Below are positions 1 to 8,697 of a stretch of DNA of 64,000 bases, piece after piece. The notes beneath the pieces are model-generated. The model was not told where the DNA came from. It saw only the letters and a list, made by a program, of their open reading frames with translations, and did no database searches. Position numbers and translations under genes: made by a program. The stretch spans positions 40,499-104,498 of the forward strand of contig JAMPIE010000007.1 of the NCBI GenBank assembly GCA_023663135.1, given 5' to 3'. The stretch's first letter is position 1. Each line of letters starts with the position of its first letter. This DNA comes from Alloprevotella sp. (lineage in GTDB: Bacteria > Bacteroidota > Bacteroidia > Bacteroidales > Muribaculaceae).

Positions 1-2
1 GG

Positions 3-803
3 CCCGAGCGCTGGGGGTTTGACCCCGAGAGGCGTTTCGTGCCGGTGATATTGAGCAAAGATTATCTTGCGCTTTACAACTTTGGCTTTGCCGTTCCTCA
101 GGGGCTGCCGCAGGTGAGTGAGGAGTTGATGGAGGCCATGCCGTTGACCCTCAGGCTTTCAGGGGCCGGCGGGGCAGAGGAGAGCTTTGATGCAGCCATA
201 GTGGGCTTCTCGTCGAGGCTCAACACTATCGCCGTGCCGCAAGAATTTATGGACTGGGCCAACCGGCGCTTCTCGGTTGACACTGTTGCAGCTCCGCCCT
301 CACGGCTCATTGTTGAGATAGACCGCATGGAGGCCGGCGATATGGATGCCTTTTTGGCAGAGAGAGGCATAGAGGCCTCGGGCGACAATGATGCTGAGGG
401 AAACATGGCGGGCTTCCTGTCGGCCATCTCGCTGGTGGTAGCCTCTGACGGGTTGATTATTAGCTTGTTGGCGCTGTTTATCCTCCTGCTTGGTATTTTC
501 TTGCTGCTTCAGAAGAGCCGCGAGAAGCTGCGCAGTCTTATGCTCTTGGGCTATACCCCCGGTGCCGTGAGCTCATATTATGAGCGGCTTATCGCCGGAG
601 CCAACTTGGCGGTGAGCGTCGTGGCCGTCGTGGGAGCACTGATTGTTAGGGGACTTTGGACACAGACGCTTGAGGCCCTTGGCTTTGGGGGTGCCTCGCC
701 GTGGCCCGTCGTGGCCGTAGGGGCTGCATATTTCGTGGTGGTCACGCTGTTTAATATCGGTGTGGTGCGCCGCTACATGAAGCGGATCTGGCGCGGCGCG
801 TAA
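3..803 (+). CDS. FtsX/MacB-type ABC transporter permease, 3' part
   Basis: The frame is open to the left edge, so the true start lies outside; 266 residues are visible. About 150 residues of mostly hydrophilic, presumably periplasmic sequence are followed by three hydrophobic segments (around LISLLALFILLLGIFLLL, ANLAVSVVAVVGALIV and VVAVGAAYFVVVTLFNIG). Between the first two is a basic cytoplasmic loop with LLGYTPG, the place where FtsX-fold permeases contact their ATPase. This matches the C-terminal half of a four-helix FtsX/MacB permease. The substrate cannot be told; the ATPase gene is presumably upstream of the window. The next gene points the opposite way. Confidence 0.75.
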   Translation, partial: PERWGFDPERRFVPVILSKDYLALYNFGFAVPQGLPQVSEELMEAMPLTLRLSGAGGAEESFDAAIVGFSSRLNTIAVPQEFMDWANRRFSVDTVAAPPSRLIVEIDRMEAGDMDAFLAERGIEASGDNDAEGNMAGFLSAISLVVASDGLIISLLALFILLLGIFLLLQKSREKLRSLMLLGYTPGAVSSYYERLIAGANLAVSVVAVVGALIVRGLWTQTLEALGFGGASPWPVVAVGAAYFVVVTLFNIGVVRRYMKRIWRGA

Positions 804-823
804 CGTCTCCTCGTCCGCTTCGC

Positions 824-1315
824 CTAATTCTGATTGGTGTTAATAGGTTCTATTTGAGCCTTTTGCTCCTCAATCATCTTGTTAACAAGGTTGGCTTTAT
901 CTTTTTCAGAAAAGGCGCCGAGTATTAGGGCTAAAGTTATGACAGCAGAGAATATAAGCGATCCGAGTACACTAAGTCCGACAGTTTTCCAATTAGATGG
1001 CAAGACGGCCTTAATATTTGCTTGGTATTGTTCAAGCATCTGCCTTTCGGCCGATTTTATTTGCTCGCCTGCCGAGTTCATTACAAAGGAAGCAAGTGTA
1101 GCATCGGCTTGAGATATATATTTATTAAGCTGACTGCCGGTATTAGTAGATAGTGCAAATGCATGCCATTCCTCATCGTTTGGCTCGCGTTTATATTCTT
1201 TTTTGATGGATTCTATGAATTCTATTTTATGCTTCTTGTATATGCCATAAGCGACCATGCCGATAATATCGTCATCGTCTCTTACTAATTTGGAGTAGAT
1301 AAAATTCTTGTCCAT
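824..1315 (-). CDS. small single-span membrane protein, unknown function
   Basis: 163 residues starting MDKNFIYSKL. The ATG at 1315 overlaps the stop of the upstream small gene (TAATG), which suggests coupled translation; a longer reading to 1393 would run through that gene and is less likely. The N-terminal part is charged and probably helical (YSKLVRDDDDIIGMVAYGIY), then comes a helical middle, one strong membrane span at about residues 112-135, and a short charged tail. I do not recognise a named family with certainty; similar cytoplasm-plus-one-helix proteins occur as small accessory genes. AT-richer than the neighbours on both sides, so probably acquired together with the 60-residue gene. 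Confidence 0.6.
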   Translation of the reverse strand: MDKNFIYSKLVRDDDDIIGMVAYGIYKKHKIEFIESIKKEYKREPNDEEWHAFALSTNTGSQLNKYISQADATLASFVMNSAGEQIKSAERQMLEQYQANIKAVLPSNWKTVGLSVLGSLIFSAVITLALILGAFSEKDKANLVNKMIEEQKAQIEPINTNQN

Positions 1316-1497
1316 TATCTTAGGCCCCTCCCAGCTCTTGATATGGCATCGCGGGATACGGTAATGGTCTGTGTGCCAAAGATGGTAGGACATAAAATCT
1401 GGGCGGTCTTATTGTCCATGGAGACTCTTGAGTGAGAGCCTGACATAGACCGTTCATTAGCCTTGCGAATGCTTTCTATTGAAATTACTTGACACAT
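1315..1497 (-). CDS. 60-residue protein, first gene of a two-gene module
   Basis: A short frame starting MCQVISIESI at 1497 and ending in a TAA that overlaps the ATG of the membrane-protein gene. An in-frame ATG at 1557 exists but lies inside the promoter -7 element (1555-1562), so it cannot be the start. The protein is polar, with Ser/Thr-rich and basic stretches and no membrane span. Gene reality rests on the well-formed promoter, the stop/start overlap and the shared base composition with its partner. No function is assigned. Confidence 0.5.
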   Translation of the reverse strand: MCQVISIESIRKANERSMSGSHSRVSMDNKTAQILCPTIFGTQTITVSRDAISRAGRGLR

Positions 1498-1554
1498 AGT
1501 TATAGTCTTTGATGCTAATATAAGATTAACGAATTGTGGAGCGTTGGCGTTGCG

Positions 1555-1586
1555 CAAAGATAAAGAAAGTACCCTTTACTTACAAA
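1555..1586 (-). promoter_or_regulatory. Bacteroidota promoter of the two-gene module
   Basis: On the minus strand TTTG (1586-1583), 20 bp, then TATCTTTG (1562-1555), a full match to the TTTG/TAnnTTTG consensus. Transcription would begin near 1550, leaving a leader of about 50 nt before the ATG at 1497. Confidence 0.75.
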
Positions 1587-1620
1587 TTAAAGGCGAATTT
1601 GATTTGACAGAATGGATGGG

Positions 1621-2481
1621 TCAGGAGGATTTGCGGGCGGAGAGGAAGCGCTCGGCGGCGTGGATGTCGCGGATGGTGTCGACGTCAATCCACCCGGCTT
1701 GCTCCATGTGGGATGCCAGGCGGGAGGCGTAGAGGGGGTTGGTCTCAAAGTAGATCATGCCTCCGGGTCGGAGCTGACTGAGGGCATAGGAGGAGATGGC
1801 GCGGTAGAAGATGAGGGGGTCGGAGTCGGGGACGAAGAGGGCGGCATGAGGCTCATACATGAGCACGTTGCGATCCATCCCTCCTCGCTCATCCTCAGCA
1901 ATGTAAGGAGGGTTTGCCACAATGAAGTCATAGGGCCCGGCGGGAAGCGTCGAGGGGTTGAGGGCGTCGGCCTCTACCCATGATATGGAGCGGGCTACGC
2001 GCAGCTCGTCGCCGTTTTGCCGGGCCACGTCGAGGGCCTCGGGGGAGTTGTCGACGGCGGTGACAATAGAGAATGGGAGGGCGCGGGCTAATGCGATTGC
2101 GATGCAGCCGGAGCCGGTGCAAATGTCGGCCAGCCGGAGGTCTTTTTTTCCCTCCCATTGCTTGACGATGATGTCGACAAGCTCAGAGGTCTCGGGGCGG
2201 GGGATTAGCACCGAGGGGTTGACCCGGAGTTTCATGCCGTGCCAGAGAGCCTGGCCGAGGATATACTGGACCGGCTCGTGGGAGAGCATGCGGTGGATGG
2301 TGTCGTTGACCTTGGCCGTGATGAAGGGTGAGGCCTCGTCGTCGCCGCGTATCACAAGGTCTACCGCGCTCCATCCCTTGAGAGCTTCAAAGATGAGGCC
2401 CACCGATGCGCGTGCCTCGCGCTCGCCGACGAGTGGCGACAGAGTGGCGACAGAGTGGCGGATGAGCTGGCTTAGTTTCAT
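1621..2481 (-). CDS. prmC: peptide chain release factor N5-glutamine methyltransferase
   Basis: 286 residues, usual length. PrmC (HemK) methylates the glutamine of the GGQ motif of release factors RF1/RF2 with SAM in the cytoplasm. Visible are the N-terminal helical domain (residues 1-80), the SAM-binding motif ADICTGSG (about 118-125) and the diagnostic catalytic NPPY at 190-193. The ATG at 2481 overlaps the TGA of waaA (ATGA), so this is the third gene of gltX-waaA-prmC. The low-GC two-gene module lies just downstream. Confidence 0.95.
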   Translation of the reverse strand: MKLSQLIRHSVATLSPLVGEREARASVGLIFEALKGWSAVDLVIRGDDEASPFITAKVNDTIHRMLSHEPVQYILGQALWHGMKLRVNPSVLIPRPETSELVDIIVKQWEGKKDLRLADICTGSGCIAIALARALPFSIVTAVDNSPEALDVARQNGDELRVARSISWVEADALNPSTLPAGPYDFIVANPPYIAEDERGGMDRNVLMYEPHAALFVPDSDPLIFYRAISSYALSQLRPGGMIYFETNPLYASRLASHMEQAGWIDVDTIRDIHAAERFLSARKSS

Positions 2482-3758
2482 TTATCGGGGAAGATGGCGG
2501 TGGCGATGATGGCGGTGGCGCCCACGTTGGAGGCGATGTATTCACCGGCCTCGCTGCCGGCGGCGGAGCGGGCAGCGGGGTCTTGGAGCATACGGGAGGC
2601 GATGGTGGCAAAGGCGCGAGGGGAGTCGATGGTGAAGGCGCCGCCGCATGCAATCAGGTCGCGGGCTTCGCGAAACTTGTCGTGGCAGGGTCCGAAGATG
2701 ACGGGGATGGAGTAGACCGCGGCCTCGGTAATGGAGTGGATGCCCACGCCAAAGCCACCGCCGACATAGGCCATGTGGCCGTAGCGGTAGATGGAGGCGA
2801 GGAGGCCAAAACAGTCGACGATTAGGTGTCGAGCGCGGGTCAGTCGCTCGGGCGAGGCCGAGGCAAGCTCGCTGTGGAGGATAGCCTCGTCGGGGCCTCC
2901 AAGCTTGCTTATCAGGGTTTTAAGGCGAGTGTCGTCAAACTCGTGTGGGGCAACGATGCTTCTGGCCTCGGGGTGGGAGGCGAGCCAGGGGAAGTAGATC
3001 TCCTCGTCGGGGCCCCATGAGGAGCCAAAGATGGCGGTGAAGCGGTCGCGCCCCCCGGAGGCGTCGAGCCATGCCTCCACTTCGGGCAATGAATGGGCGG
3101 CGCGTAGGGTATCGGTCACGCGGTCAAAGCGGGTGTCGCCGGCCACAGAGACGCGCCCTTGATCGAGTCCAATCCCCCTGAGGCGAGATGCCGAGGCCTC
3201 ATCTTGGACAAAGATGTGGGAGAAGGAGCTGAGCATTTTGCGGAACATGCCGCCGTAGGGGCGGAAAAATACCTGTCCATGGCGGAAAATGGCCGAGATG
3301 AGATATGTCTTGGCGCCGGCCTTGCGAAGTGCTTCGAGGTAGTTGCCCCAAAACTCATATTTGACAAAGATGGCAATCGATGGGCGCGCCGCAGCCACAA
3401 AGGCGTGGGCGGCGGCGGGAGTGTCAAAGGGGAGGTAGACCACGGCATCGGTCCCCCGATAACCCTTTCTCACCTCATAACCGCTTGGCGAGAAGAAGCT
3501 CAGGAGGATACGTGTGGAGGGGCGTTCGCGTCGGAGCCACTCGATGAGAGGGCGACCCTGCTCAAACTCGCCCAGCGAGGCAGCGTGGATCCATACTCGT
3601 TCAGCACCTTGGGGGCTCTCGGCGTCGAAACGCCTGAGGGTCTCCATGGTGGAGCGCTGGCCGCGAGTCATGAGCGAGGCCTTGCGGTGGCCGGCCATGC
3701 CCAAGAGTCGGGCGACAGCCGAGTAGAGGCGGATGCCGGTGTTGTAGAGGATGTTCAC
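2478..3758 (-). CDS. waaA: 3-deoxy-D-manno-octulosonic acid (Kdo) transferase
   Basis: 426 residues, normal for the GT30 family. Transfers Kdo from CMP-Kdo to the lipid A precursor at the inner membrane. The N-terminal Rossmann domain carries the acceptor signature [12 protein letters not shown] around residues 60-71; the C-terminal half holds the GSSWGPDEE and [14 protein letters not shown] donor-site regions. The start is GTG: the codon at 3758-3756 overlaps the gltX TGA as GTGA. Middle gene of the gltX-waaA-prmC operon, with 4-bp overlaps on both sides. Confidence 0.93.
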   Translation of the reverse strand: MNILYNTGIRLYSAVARLLGMAGHRKASLMTRGQRSTMETLRRFDAESPQGAERVWIHAASLGEFEQGRPLIEWLRRERPSTRILLSFFSPSGYEVRKGYRGTDAVVYLPFDTPAAAHAFVAAARPSIAIFVKYEFWGNYLEALRKAGAKTYLISAIFRHGQVFFRPYGGMFRKMLSSFSHIFVQDEASASRLRGIGLDQGRVSVAGDTRFDRVTDTLRAAHSLPEVEAWLDASGGRDRFTAIFGSSWGPDEEIYFPWLASHPEARSIVAPHEFDDTRLKTLISKLGGPDEAILHSELASASPERLTRARHLIVDCFGLLASIYRYGHMAYVGGGFGVGIHSITEAAVYSIPVIFGPCHDKFREARDLIACGGAFTIDSPRAFATIASRMLQDPAARSAAGSEAGEYIASNVGATAIIATAIFPDK

Positions 3759-5287
3759 TCAGCGGCGGGCTTGATGTTGTCAATGGCGCGGCGGAGGCGC
3801 TTCTCGGTCTCGTCGAGGCCCATAAGCTCTGTGATGGCAAACATGTGGGGGCCCTTACACTCGCCTACGATGGCGAGTCGGAAGGCATTCATGACATTGC
3901 CTAAGTGATAGCCCTTGTCGGCAATCCATCCGAGGATAGCCTTTTCCGACTCCTCGGCTGGGAGGGATGCGGGGAGCTTATGGAGCTCGGCGATGAGCTC
4001 GTTCATGATAGCGGGTGTGTCGGCGCTCCAGCGTTTCTTGACTGCCTTGGGTTCATAATCATCGGGGGCCTGGAAGAAGAAGCGAGCGTGGTCCCAAAGC
4101 TCAGCGGGGAAAGAAGCTCGCTCCTTGATGGTGTTGAGGGCTGAGGCGATGTAGCTGTCGGAGAAGGCCGAGGGATCGACTCCGTGGGCTTGCATGACGG
4201 GCTTGAACAGGGCCACGAGCTCATCGGAGGGGAGAGCTTGCATATATTTATGGTTGAACCACTTGCCCTTCTCGAAGTCAAATTTGGCGCCACTCTTGGA
4301 GCATCGCGAGAAGTCAAATTTCTCAGTGAGCTCATCGAGGCTCATTATCTCGGAGTCGTCGCCGGGGTTCCAGCCCAGGAGAGCGAGGAAATTGACCACC
4401 GCTTGAGGCAGATAGCCCTTCTCGCGATAGCCCGAGGAGATGTCGCCGCTCTTTGGATCATGCCATTCGAGGGGGAAGACGGGGAAGCCGAGTCGGTCGC
4501 CGTCGCGCTTGGAGAGCTTGCCCTTTCCGTCGGGCTTGAGCAGGAGGGGGAGGTGGACAAAGCGAGGCATCGTGTCGGTCCATCCAAAAGCCTCGTAGAG
4601 AAGCACATGTAGGGGGGCCGAGGGGAGCCATTCCTCGCCGCGAATCACATGGGTGATCTTCATCATGTGGTCGTCGACGATGTTGGCCAGATGGTAGGTG
4701 GGGAGGTCGTCGGCGCTTTTATAGAGCACTTTATCGTCGAGGATAGAAGAGTTGATGGTCACCTTTCCGCGCACCATGTCGTCGACAGTCACGTCGCGTC
4801 CGGGCTCAACGAGGAAGCGGACCACATATTTCTCGCCGTTGTCGATGAGTCGGCGGGTCTCCTCCAGTCCGAGAGTGAGCGAATTGCGCATCCCCATGCG
4901 GGTAGAGGCGTCATATTGGAAGTTTGGGGTTGCTTGGCGGGCAGCCTCTAATTCCTCCGGGGTGTCAAAAGCAATGTAGGCTTTTCCGGCGTCGAGCAAA
5001 GCCTTGACATGCTCGCGATAGATGTCGCGGCGCTCGCTCTGCTTGTATGGCCCGTAGGGACCCCCTTCGCGGACACCCTCGTCGATCTTGATGCCGAGCC
5101 AGGCTAAGGCCTCGTTGATATAATCTTCGGCGCCTGGGACGAAGCGCTGCGAGTCAGTATCTTCGATGCGGAGCACCATGGTGCCTCCATGGCGGCGCGC
5201 AAAGAGATAGTTAAACAGGGCGGTGCGTACGCCGCCTATATGCAGAGGCCCCGTAGGCGACGGAGCGAAACGAACTCTGGGAGTCAT
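3755..5287 (-). CDS. gltX: glutamyl-tRNA synthetase
   Basis: 510 residues. Class I aminoacyl-tRNA synthetase charging tRNA-Glu. The N-terminus shows [14 protein letters not shown], which contains the HIGH-like motif, and KLSKRDGD, the KMSKS equivalent, lies about halfway. The C-terminal part is the helical anticodon-binding domain. First gene of the operon with waaA and prmC (4-bp overlaps). A TAACTTTG -7 element lies at 5372-5365 upstream. Confidence 0.96.
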   Translation of the reverse strand: MTPRVRFAPSPTGPLHIGGVRTALFNYLFARRHGGTMVLRIEDTDSQRFVPGAEDYINEALAWLGIKIDEGVREGGPYGPYKQSERRDIYREHVKALLDAGKAYIAFDTPEELEAARQATPNFQYDASTRMGMRNSLTLGLEETRRLIDNGEKYVVRFLVEPGRDVTVDDMVRGKVTINSSILDDKVLYKSADDLPTYHLANIVDDHMMKITHVIRGEEWLPSAPLHVLLYEAFGWTDTMPRFVHLPLLLKPDGKGKLSKRDGDRLGFPVFPLEWHDPKSGDISSGYREKGYLPQAVVNFLALLGWNPGDDSEIMSLDELTEKFDFSRCSKSGAKFDFEKGKWFNHKYMQALPSDELVALFKPVMQAHGVDPSAFSDSYIASALNTIKERASFPAELWDHARFFFQAPDDYEPKAVKKRWSADTPAIMNELIAELHKLPASLPAEESEKAILGWIADKGYHLGNVMNAFRLAIVGECKGPHMFAITELMGLDETEKRLRRAIDNIKPAAE

Positions 5288-5364
5288 TGATGGATAGTCG
5301 GTTGGTTGGTGGTTTTTATCATGCCCTTATCCACCTATATAATATAGGGTAGTAAAAGGCGTCG

Positions 5365-5372
5365 CAAAGTTA
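5365..5372 (-). promoter_or_regulatory. -7 element upstream of gltX
   Basis: Reads TAACTTTG on the minus strand, a match to TAnnTTTG, about 78 bp before the gltX ATG. No clear TTTG is present at the -33 position, so only the -7 half is called. Confidence 0.5.
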
Positions 5373-5405
5373 CGAAAAATTGTTGAAAACACCATTCCTC
5401 ATACG

Positions 5406-5462
5406 TTAACATTCATTAACACATCCGGGCCTTAATATGGCACCCATGCGGTTGTAAATTTG
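5406..5462 (+). promoter_or_regulatory. promoter of the 5512 gene with a TTAAC direct repeat
   Basis: TAAATTTG at 5455-5462 matches the -7 element; the ATG follows 50 bp later at 5512. Upstream, TTAAC occurs twice with exactly 10-bp periodicity (5406-5410 and 5416-5420). The same arrangement is found upstream of the ECF sigma gene (47651-47665) at nearly the same distance from -7, and at 18757-18771, so it may be an operator. Confidence 0.5.
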
Positions 5463-5511
5463 CATTGTAAAAATGTAAAACACCAATCATATAAAGACAT
5501 TCAGCTCTGCT

Positions 5512-5964
5512 ATGAAACACACACACAACAAAGAAGGGAGGGTCTCGGCGCGCTTCACCTCGGAGCGCGACCGCGACTTCCTCAGCCTATGCCGCCAGGT
5601 TATAGCAACCGCGGAGGAGCCCATGAGCGTCCGTGAGCTCGTAGGGAAGGTGATCAACTCGCCGGCGCCGTGCTATTACGCCGACTATGAATATGCCCTC
5701 CATATAGTGCCTCGCATAGGGCGAATGAGCCGTGAGGAGGCTTCAAAGCATGGTCATGGACGGTGGCTCGAGATATATGACCGCGCCACGGAGGCCATCG
5801 CGGGTGGGGAGGCCGCAACCATGACGGGAGCTATAGCGCTGGTGCTGAGCCGAGGGAGAGCCTCGCGATTTTTCATCTCGGTGGGCACTGCACTCGAGAT
5901 ACTCCGCCACCCCGACCATCGCGAGCGAAACCTCATCCGCCAAAAATACAAATTGACGATATGA
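5512..5964 (+). CDS. hypothetical protein, 150 residues
   Basis: Not recognised. Predicted cytoplasmic: no signal peptide or membrane span. It is basic, with an SARFTSERDRDFLSLC segment near the N-terminus, a region rich in aromatic residues (CYYADYEYALHIVPRIGRM) and the basic C-terminal run HRERNLIRQKYKLTI. ATG at 5512 lies a normal distance behind a -7 element. It is followed after three tandem 8-bp repeats by another unknown gene, with which it probably forms a pair. GC content is like the core genes. Confidence 0.6.
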   Translation: MKHTHNKEGRVSARFTSERDRDFLSLCRQVIATAEEPMSVRELVGKVINSPAPCYYADYEYALHIVPRIGRMSREEASKHGHGRWLEIYDRATEAIAGGEAATMTGAIALVLSRGRASRFFISVGTALEILRHPDHRERNLIRQKYKLTI

Positions 5965-5984
5965 CAAAATGACAAAATGACAAA
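5961..5984 (+). repeat. three tandem copies of ATGACAAA
   Basis: Three perfect 8-bp copies that begin in the last codons of the 5512 gene (its TGA is the first ATGA) and run to just before the next gene. Each copy repeats an ATGA stop/start-like unit; slippage here would change the spacing between the two genes. Confidence 0.8.
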
Positions 5985-6011
5985 TTGTCAACAAACAGCG
6001 CTAAATCAACT

Positions 6012-6497
6012 ATGACTTTCACACTTTCAATCGACGCCATGATGCGTCACGTCTATGCCCGCAGCGCCATGGCGTGGCTGGCCGCCCCCGCCGAGGCTCG
6101 TCCAGTGGCCCTTCAGCCCGACCATGCGCCGGCCCTGCGCGAGCTGCTCCGCGGAGCCTGTGCTCGCCTGTGCCTCGAATTGCTCCCCTACGTGGAGTCG
6201 ACCAACTTTGACGAAATCGACCCTGAGGGCACAATCCCCTTCTTAGTGATGGATTTGCGACTCCTGCAGGGGGTAGACGCCTCGACGGTGAGAGCCGCCT
6301 TAGAGATGGCCGTGACCCTCACAGCCCTGTCGGGTGCCATGGCCGGAGTCCCGGCGGCACTCTCAGGCGAAGCCGAGGCCGTGGAGAAGGAGGCCGAGCG
6401 AGCCTTGGCAACCCTTGCAAAAGCAATGAGCGAGACCAACGCCGCTGCCTCGCGCGCACCCTTGAAGGAGCTCCACATCACTCCCCATTATATCTGA
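6012..6497 (+). CDS. hypothetical helical protein, 161 residues
   Basis: Not recognised. The ATG at 6012 is chosen over an in-frame TTG at 5985 that falls at the end of the tandem repeat. The product begins MTFTLSIDAMMRHVYARSAM and is Ala/Leu/Glu-rich and probably all helical, with a hydrophobic but not clearly membrane-spanning stretch (VTLTALSGAMAGVPAAL) and a Glu/Ala-rich helix after it. Lies 47 bp behind the 5512 gene in the same direction, so probably co-transcribed; a terminator-like hairpin at 6544-6574 follows. Confidence 0.55.
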   Translation: MTFTLSIDAMMRHVYARSAMAWLAAPAEARPVALQPDHAPALRELLRGACARLCLELLPYVESTNFDEIDPEGTIPFLVMDLRLLQGVDASTVRAALEMAVTLTALSGAMAGVPAALSGEAEAVEKEAERALATLAKAMSETNAAASRAPLKELHITPHYI

Positions 6498-6536
6498 CAG
6501 GCATGGCTATTTAGCCCCATGGATAAAAATAATTCG

Positions 6537-6544
6537 TATCTTTG
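6537..6544 (+). promoter_or_regulatory. -7 element of the cdsA promoter
   Basis: TATCTTTG matches TAnnTTTG; the -33 region is weak (TTAG at 6511-6514). The predicted start near 6549 leaves a leader of about 50 nt before the ATG at 6598. Confidence 0.6.
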
Positions 6545-6574
6545 CAGAGTGGCTGATGTCACTCTGCATTTTTT
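6544..6574 (+). terminator. intrinsic terminator overlapping the cdsA promoter
   Basis: A perfect 8-bp stem, GCAGAGTG (6544-6551) with CACTCTGC (6560-6567), loop of 8, followed by six T (6569-6574). The left arm starts at the last base of the cdsA -7 element, so transcripts starting at cdsA would contain only part of it, while read-through from the 6012 gene would form it fully. Confidence 0.6.
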
Positions 6575-6597
6575 ATACCCCATACCCTCCGACCAAA

Positions 6598-7416
6598 ATG
6601 CCCAACATCATTGTCCGCGCCCTCTCCGGCGCCGTCTATGTGGCCCTAATCCTTGGAAGCCTGCTCCTGAGCCCTCGTCTGGCCTTCCCCTTGCTGATGA
6701 TGGTCTTTGCCATCCTCGGCTCGCTTGAATACTCGCGTATGACGGGTGAGAATCGGTTGGGGCTGCGCATTATCGACGCATCGGCCGCCATCCTCCCGGC
6801 GCTCTTTGTTCTCTTGGTGGTGTCGTCGTTTTGGGCCTTGCCTTGGGCCTACGGCGCTGCATCGCTGCTTCTGCTCTACCCCTTTGTGCGTCTCGCCGCC
6901 GAGCTCTTTGGGGGGAGCGACACCCCGCTTGAGCGAGGCGCCATAAGCTGCTTGGGTGTGGGATATGTGGGATTGCCACTGGGTATGGTGGCCTACGGAG
7001 CCGCCATAATGCCCTCCATAGTGATATTGATGATGGCTATGATATGGCTCAACGACACCGGGGCCTACCTCGTCGGACGCACATGGGGACACACCAAGCT
7101 GCTCGAACGCATCTCGCCCAAGAAGACGCGCGAAGGAGCCGCCGGAGGCATCCTCGCCTCGATGGCCGCCGGCGCCGTGGCCCCACTGCTCTTTGACACG
7201 CTGGCCATCACGTCGACCACCGGCCTGCTCTTTGGCCTGGCCGTGGCCGTGGCCTCCATCATAGGCGACCTTGTAGAGTCGATGATCAAGCGCGAGGAGG
7301 GTGTTAAAGACTCCGGCGCAGTAATCCCCGGCCATGGCGGCATCCTCGACCGCATCGACTCTCTGCTCTTCGTGGCCCCCGTCACCCTGCTGTTTATCTT
7401 TTGGATTGTCCGCTGA
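6598..7416 (+). CDS. cdsA: phosphatidate cytidylyltransferase
   Basis: 272 residues from the ATG at 6598 (MPNIIVRALSG). It makes CDP-diacylglycerol from phosphatidate and CTP, the entry to phospholipid synthesis. Several membrane spans are evident, and the C-terminal family signature is complete: SMIKREEGVKDSG followed by IPGHGGILDRIDS. An in-frame ATG at 6556 lies within the hairpin at the promoter and is unlikely. purM follows 49 bp downstream. Confidence 0.95.
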   Translation: MPNIIVRALSGAVYVALILGSLLLSPRLAFPLLMMVFAILGSLEYSRMTGENRLGLRIIDASAAILPALFVLLVVSSFWALPWAYGAASLLLLYPFVRLAAELFGGSDTPLERGAISCLGVGYVGLPLGMVAYGAAIMPSIVILMMAMIWLNDTGAYLVGRTWGHTKLLERISPKKTREGAAGGILASMAAGAVAPLLFDTLAITSTTGLLFGLAVAVASIIGDLVESMIKREEGVKDSGAVIPGHGGILDRIDSLLFVAPVTLLFIFWIVR

Positions 7417-7465
7417 ACTATCCATAGCCACATAACGTTAACCAAATCGAGCTTCAACTATAAAA

Positions 7466-8641
7466 ATGAGCAACAATCAACGCTATATGCAGCGCGGCGT
7501 CTCAGCCGCCAAGGAGGATGTCCACGCTGCTATCCGCAACGTCGACAAAGGCCTTTACCCCAAGGCCTTCTGCAAGATAATTCCCGACATCCTCGGGGGC
7601 GACCCCGAGTGGTGTAACATAATGCACGCCGACGGAGCCGGCACCAAGAGCAGCCTGGCCTATGCCTACTGGCGCCGCACGGGCGACCTCTCGGTGTGGC
7701 GCGGCATTGCCCAAGACGCCCTCATAATGAACATTGACGACCTGCTCTGCGTAGGCGCCACCGACAATATTTTAGTGTCATCGACCATCGGTCGAAACAA
7801 GAAGCTCATTCCCGGCGAAGTGATTGCCGCCATCATCAACGGCACAGAGGAGCTCCTCAGCCGTCTGCGCGAGCTTGGCGTGGGAATCTACTCCACCGGC
7901 GGCGAGACGGCCGACGTGGGCGACCTGGTCCGCACCATCATCGTTGACTCCACCGTCACCTGCCGCATGAAGAGAGCCGACGTGGTGAACAACGCCAACA
8001 TACGCCCAGGCGACGTCATAGTGGGCCTCGCCTCCTTTGGCCAGGCCACGTATGAGAGCGAATATAACGGCGGCATGGGCTCCAACGGCCTCACCTCGGC
8101 TCGCCACGATGTCTTTGCTCACACCCTTGCTGCCGAATTTCCCGAGACTTTTGACCCGGCCGTGCCCGAAGAGCTCGTCTACTCCGGGAGCGTTGACCTG
8201 ACCGACCCTGTTAAAGGCACACCCCTCGACGCCGGCCGCCTTGTCCTCTCCCCCACACGCACTTATGCCCCGGTGGTGAAACGTCTGCTGGCCGAGATGC
8301 GCCCCAAGATACATGGCATGGTCCATTGCACCGGCGGCGCCCAGACCAAGGTGCTCCACTTCATCGACGGCCTCAGCGTCACCAAAGACAACCTCTTCCC
8401 CATCCCGCCCCTCTTTGAGCTCATCCAGAGCCAGAGCGGGACTGACTGGGAAGAGATGTATAAGGTGTTTAACATGGGTCACCGATTGGAGGTCTACGTA
8501 AGCCCCTCCCGCGCCGAAGAGGTGATGGGCATCGCAGCCTCGTTTGGCATCGAGAGCCGCATCGTGGGCCGCGTTGACACCTCAGCCGACGGCCTCAACC
8601 ACCTGACCATCAAGAGTCCTTACGGCACCTTCACCTACTGA
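7466..8641 (+). CDS. purM: phosphoribosylformylglycinamidine cyclo-ligase (AIR synthetase)
   Basis: 391 residues. Catalyses ATP-dependent closure of FGAM to AIR in purine synthesis. The N-terminal half shows the AIR synthase substrate and metal signatures (MHADGAGTKSSLAY, QDALIMNIDDLLCVGA, YSTGGETADVGD); the C-terminal half contains the HCTGGAQTKVLHF and FNMGHRLEVYV segments. It belongs to the somewhat longer, divergent form usual in Bacteroidota. Lies between cdsA and mltF; no joint function is apparent. Confidence 0.9.
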   Translation: MSNNQRYMQRGVSAAKEDVHAAIRNVDKGLYPKAFCKIIPDILGGDPEWCNIMHADGAGTKSSLAYAYWRRTGDLSVWRGIAQDALIMNIDDLLCVGATDNILVSSTIGRNKKLIPGEVIAAIINGTEELLSRLRELGVGIYSTGGETADVGDLVRTIIVDSTVTCRMKRADVVNNANIRPGDVIVGLASFGQATYESEYNGGMGSNGLTSARHDVFAHTLAAEFPETFDPAVPEELVYSGSVDLTDPVKGTPLDAGRLVLSPTRTYAPVVKRLLAEMRPKIHGMVHCTGGAQTKVLHFIDGLSVTKDNLFPIPPLFELIQSQSGTDWEEMYKVFNMGHRLEVYVSPSRAEEVMGIAASFGIESRIVGRVDTSADGLNHLTIKSPYGTFTY

Positions 8642-8697
8642 TATATACACACTCCCGCCCCACACCCATCCCATCCCATCTCCACCTTTACCTTAAT

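Noticed and set aside
6646..7431. 261-codon minus-strand frame
   Set aside because: Antisense of cdsA, which has a complete family signature; the frame has abnormal His/Gln/Gly content.
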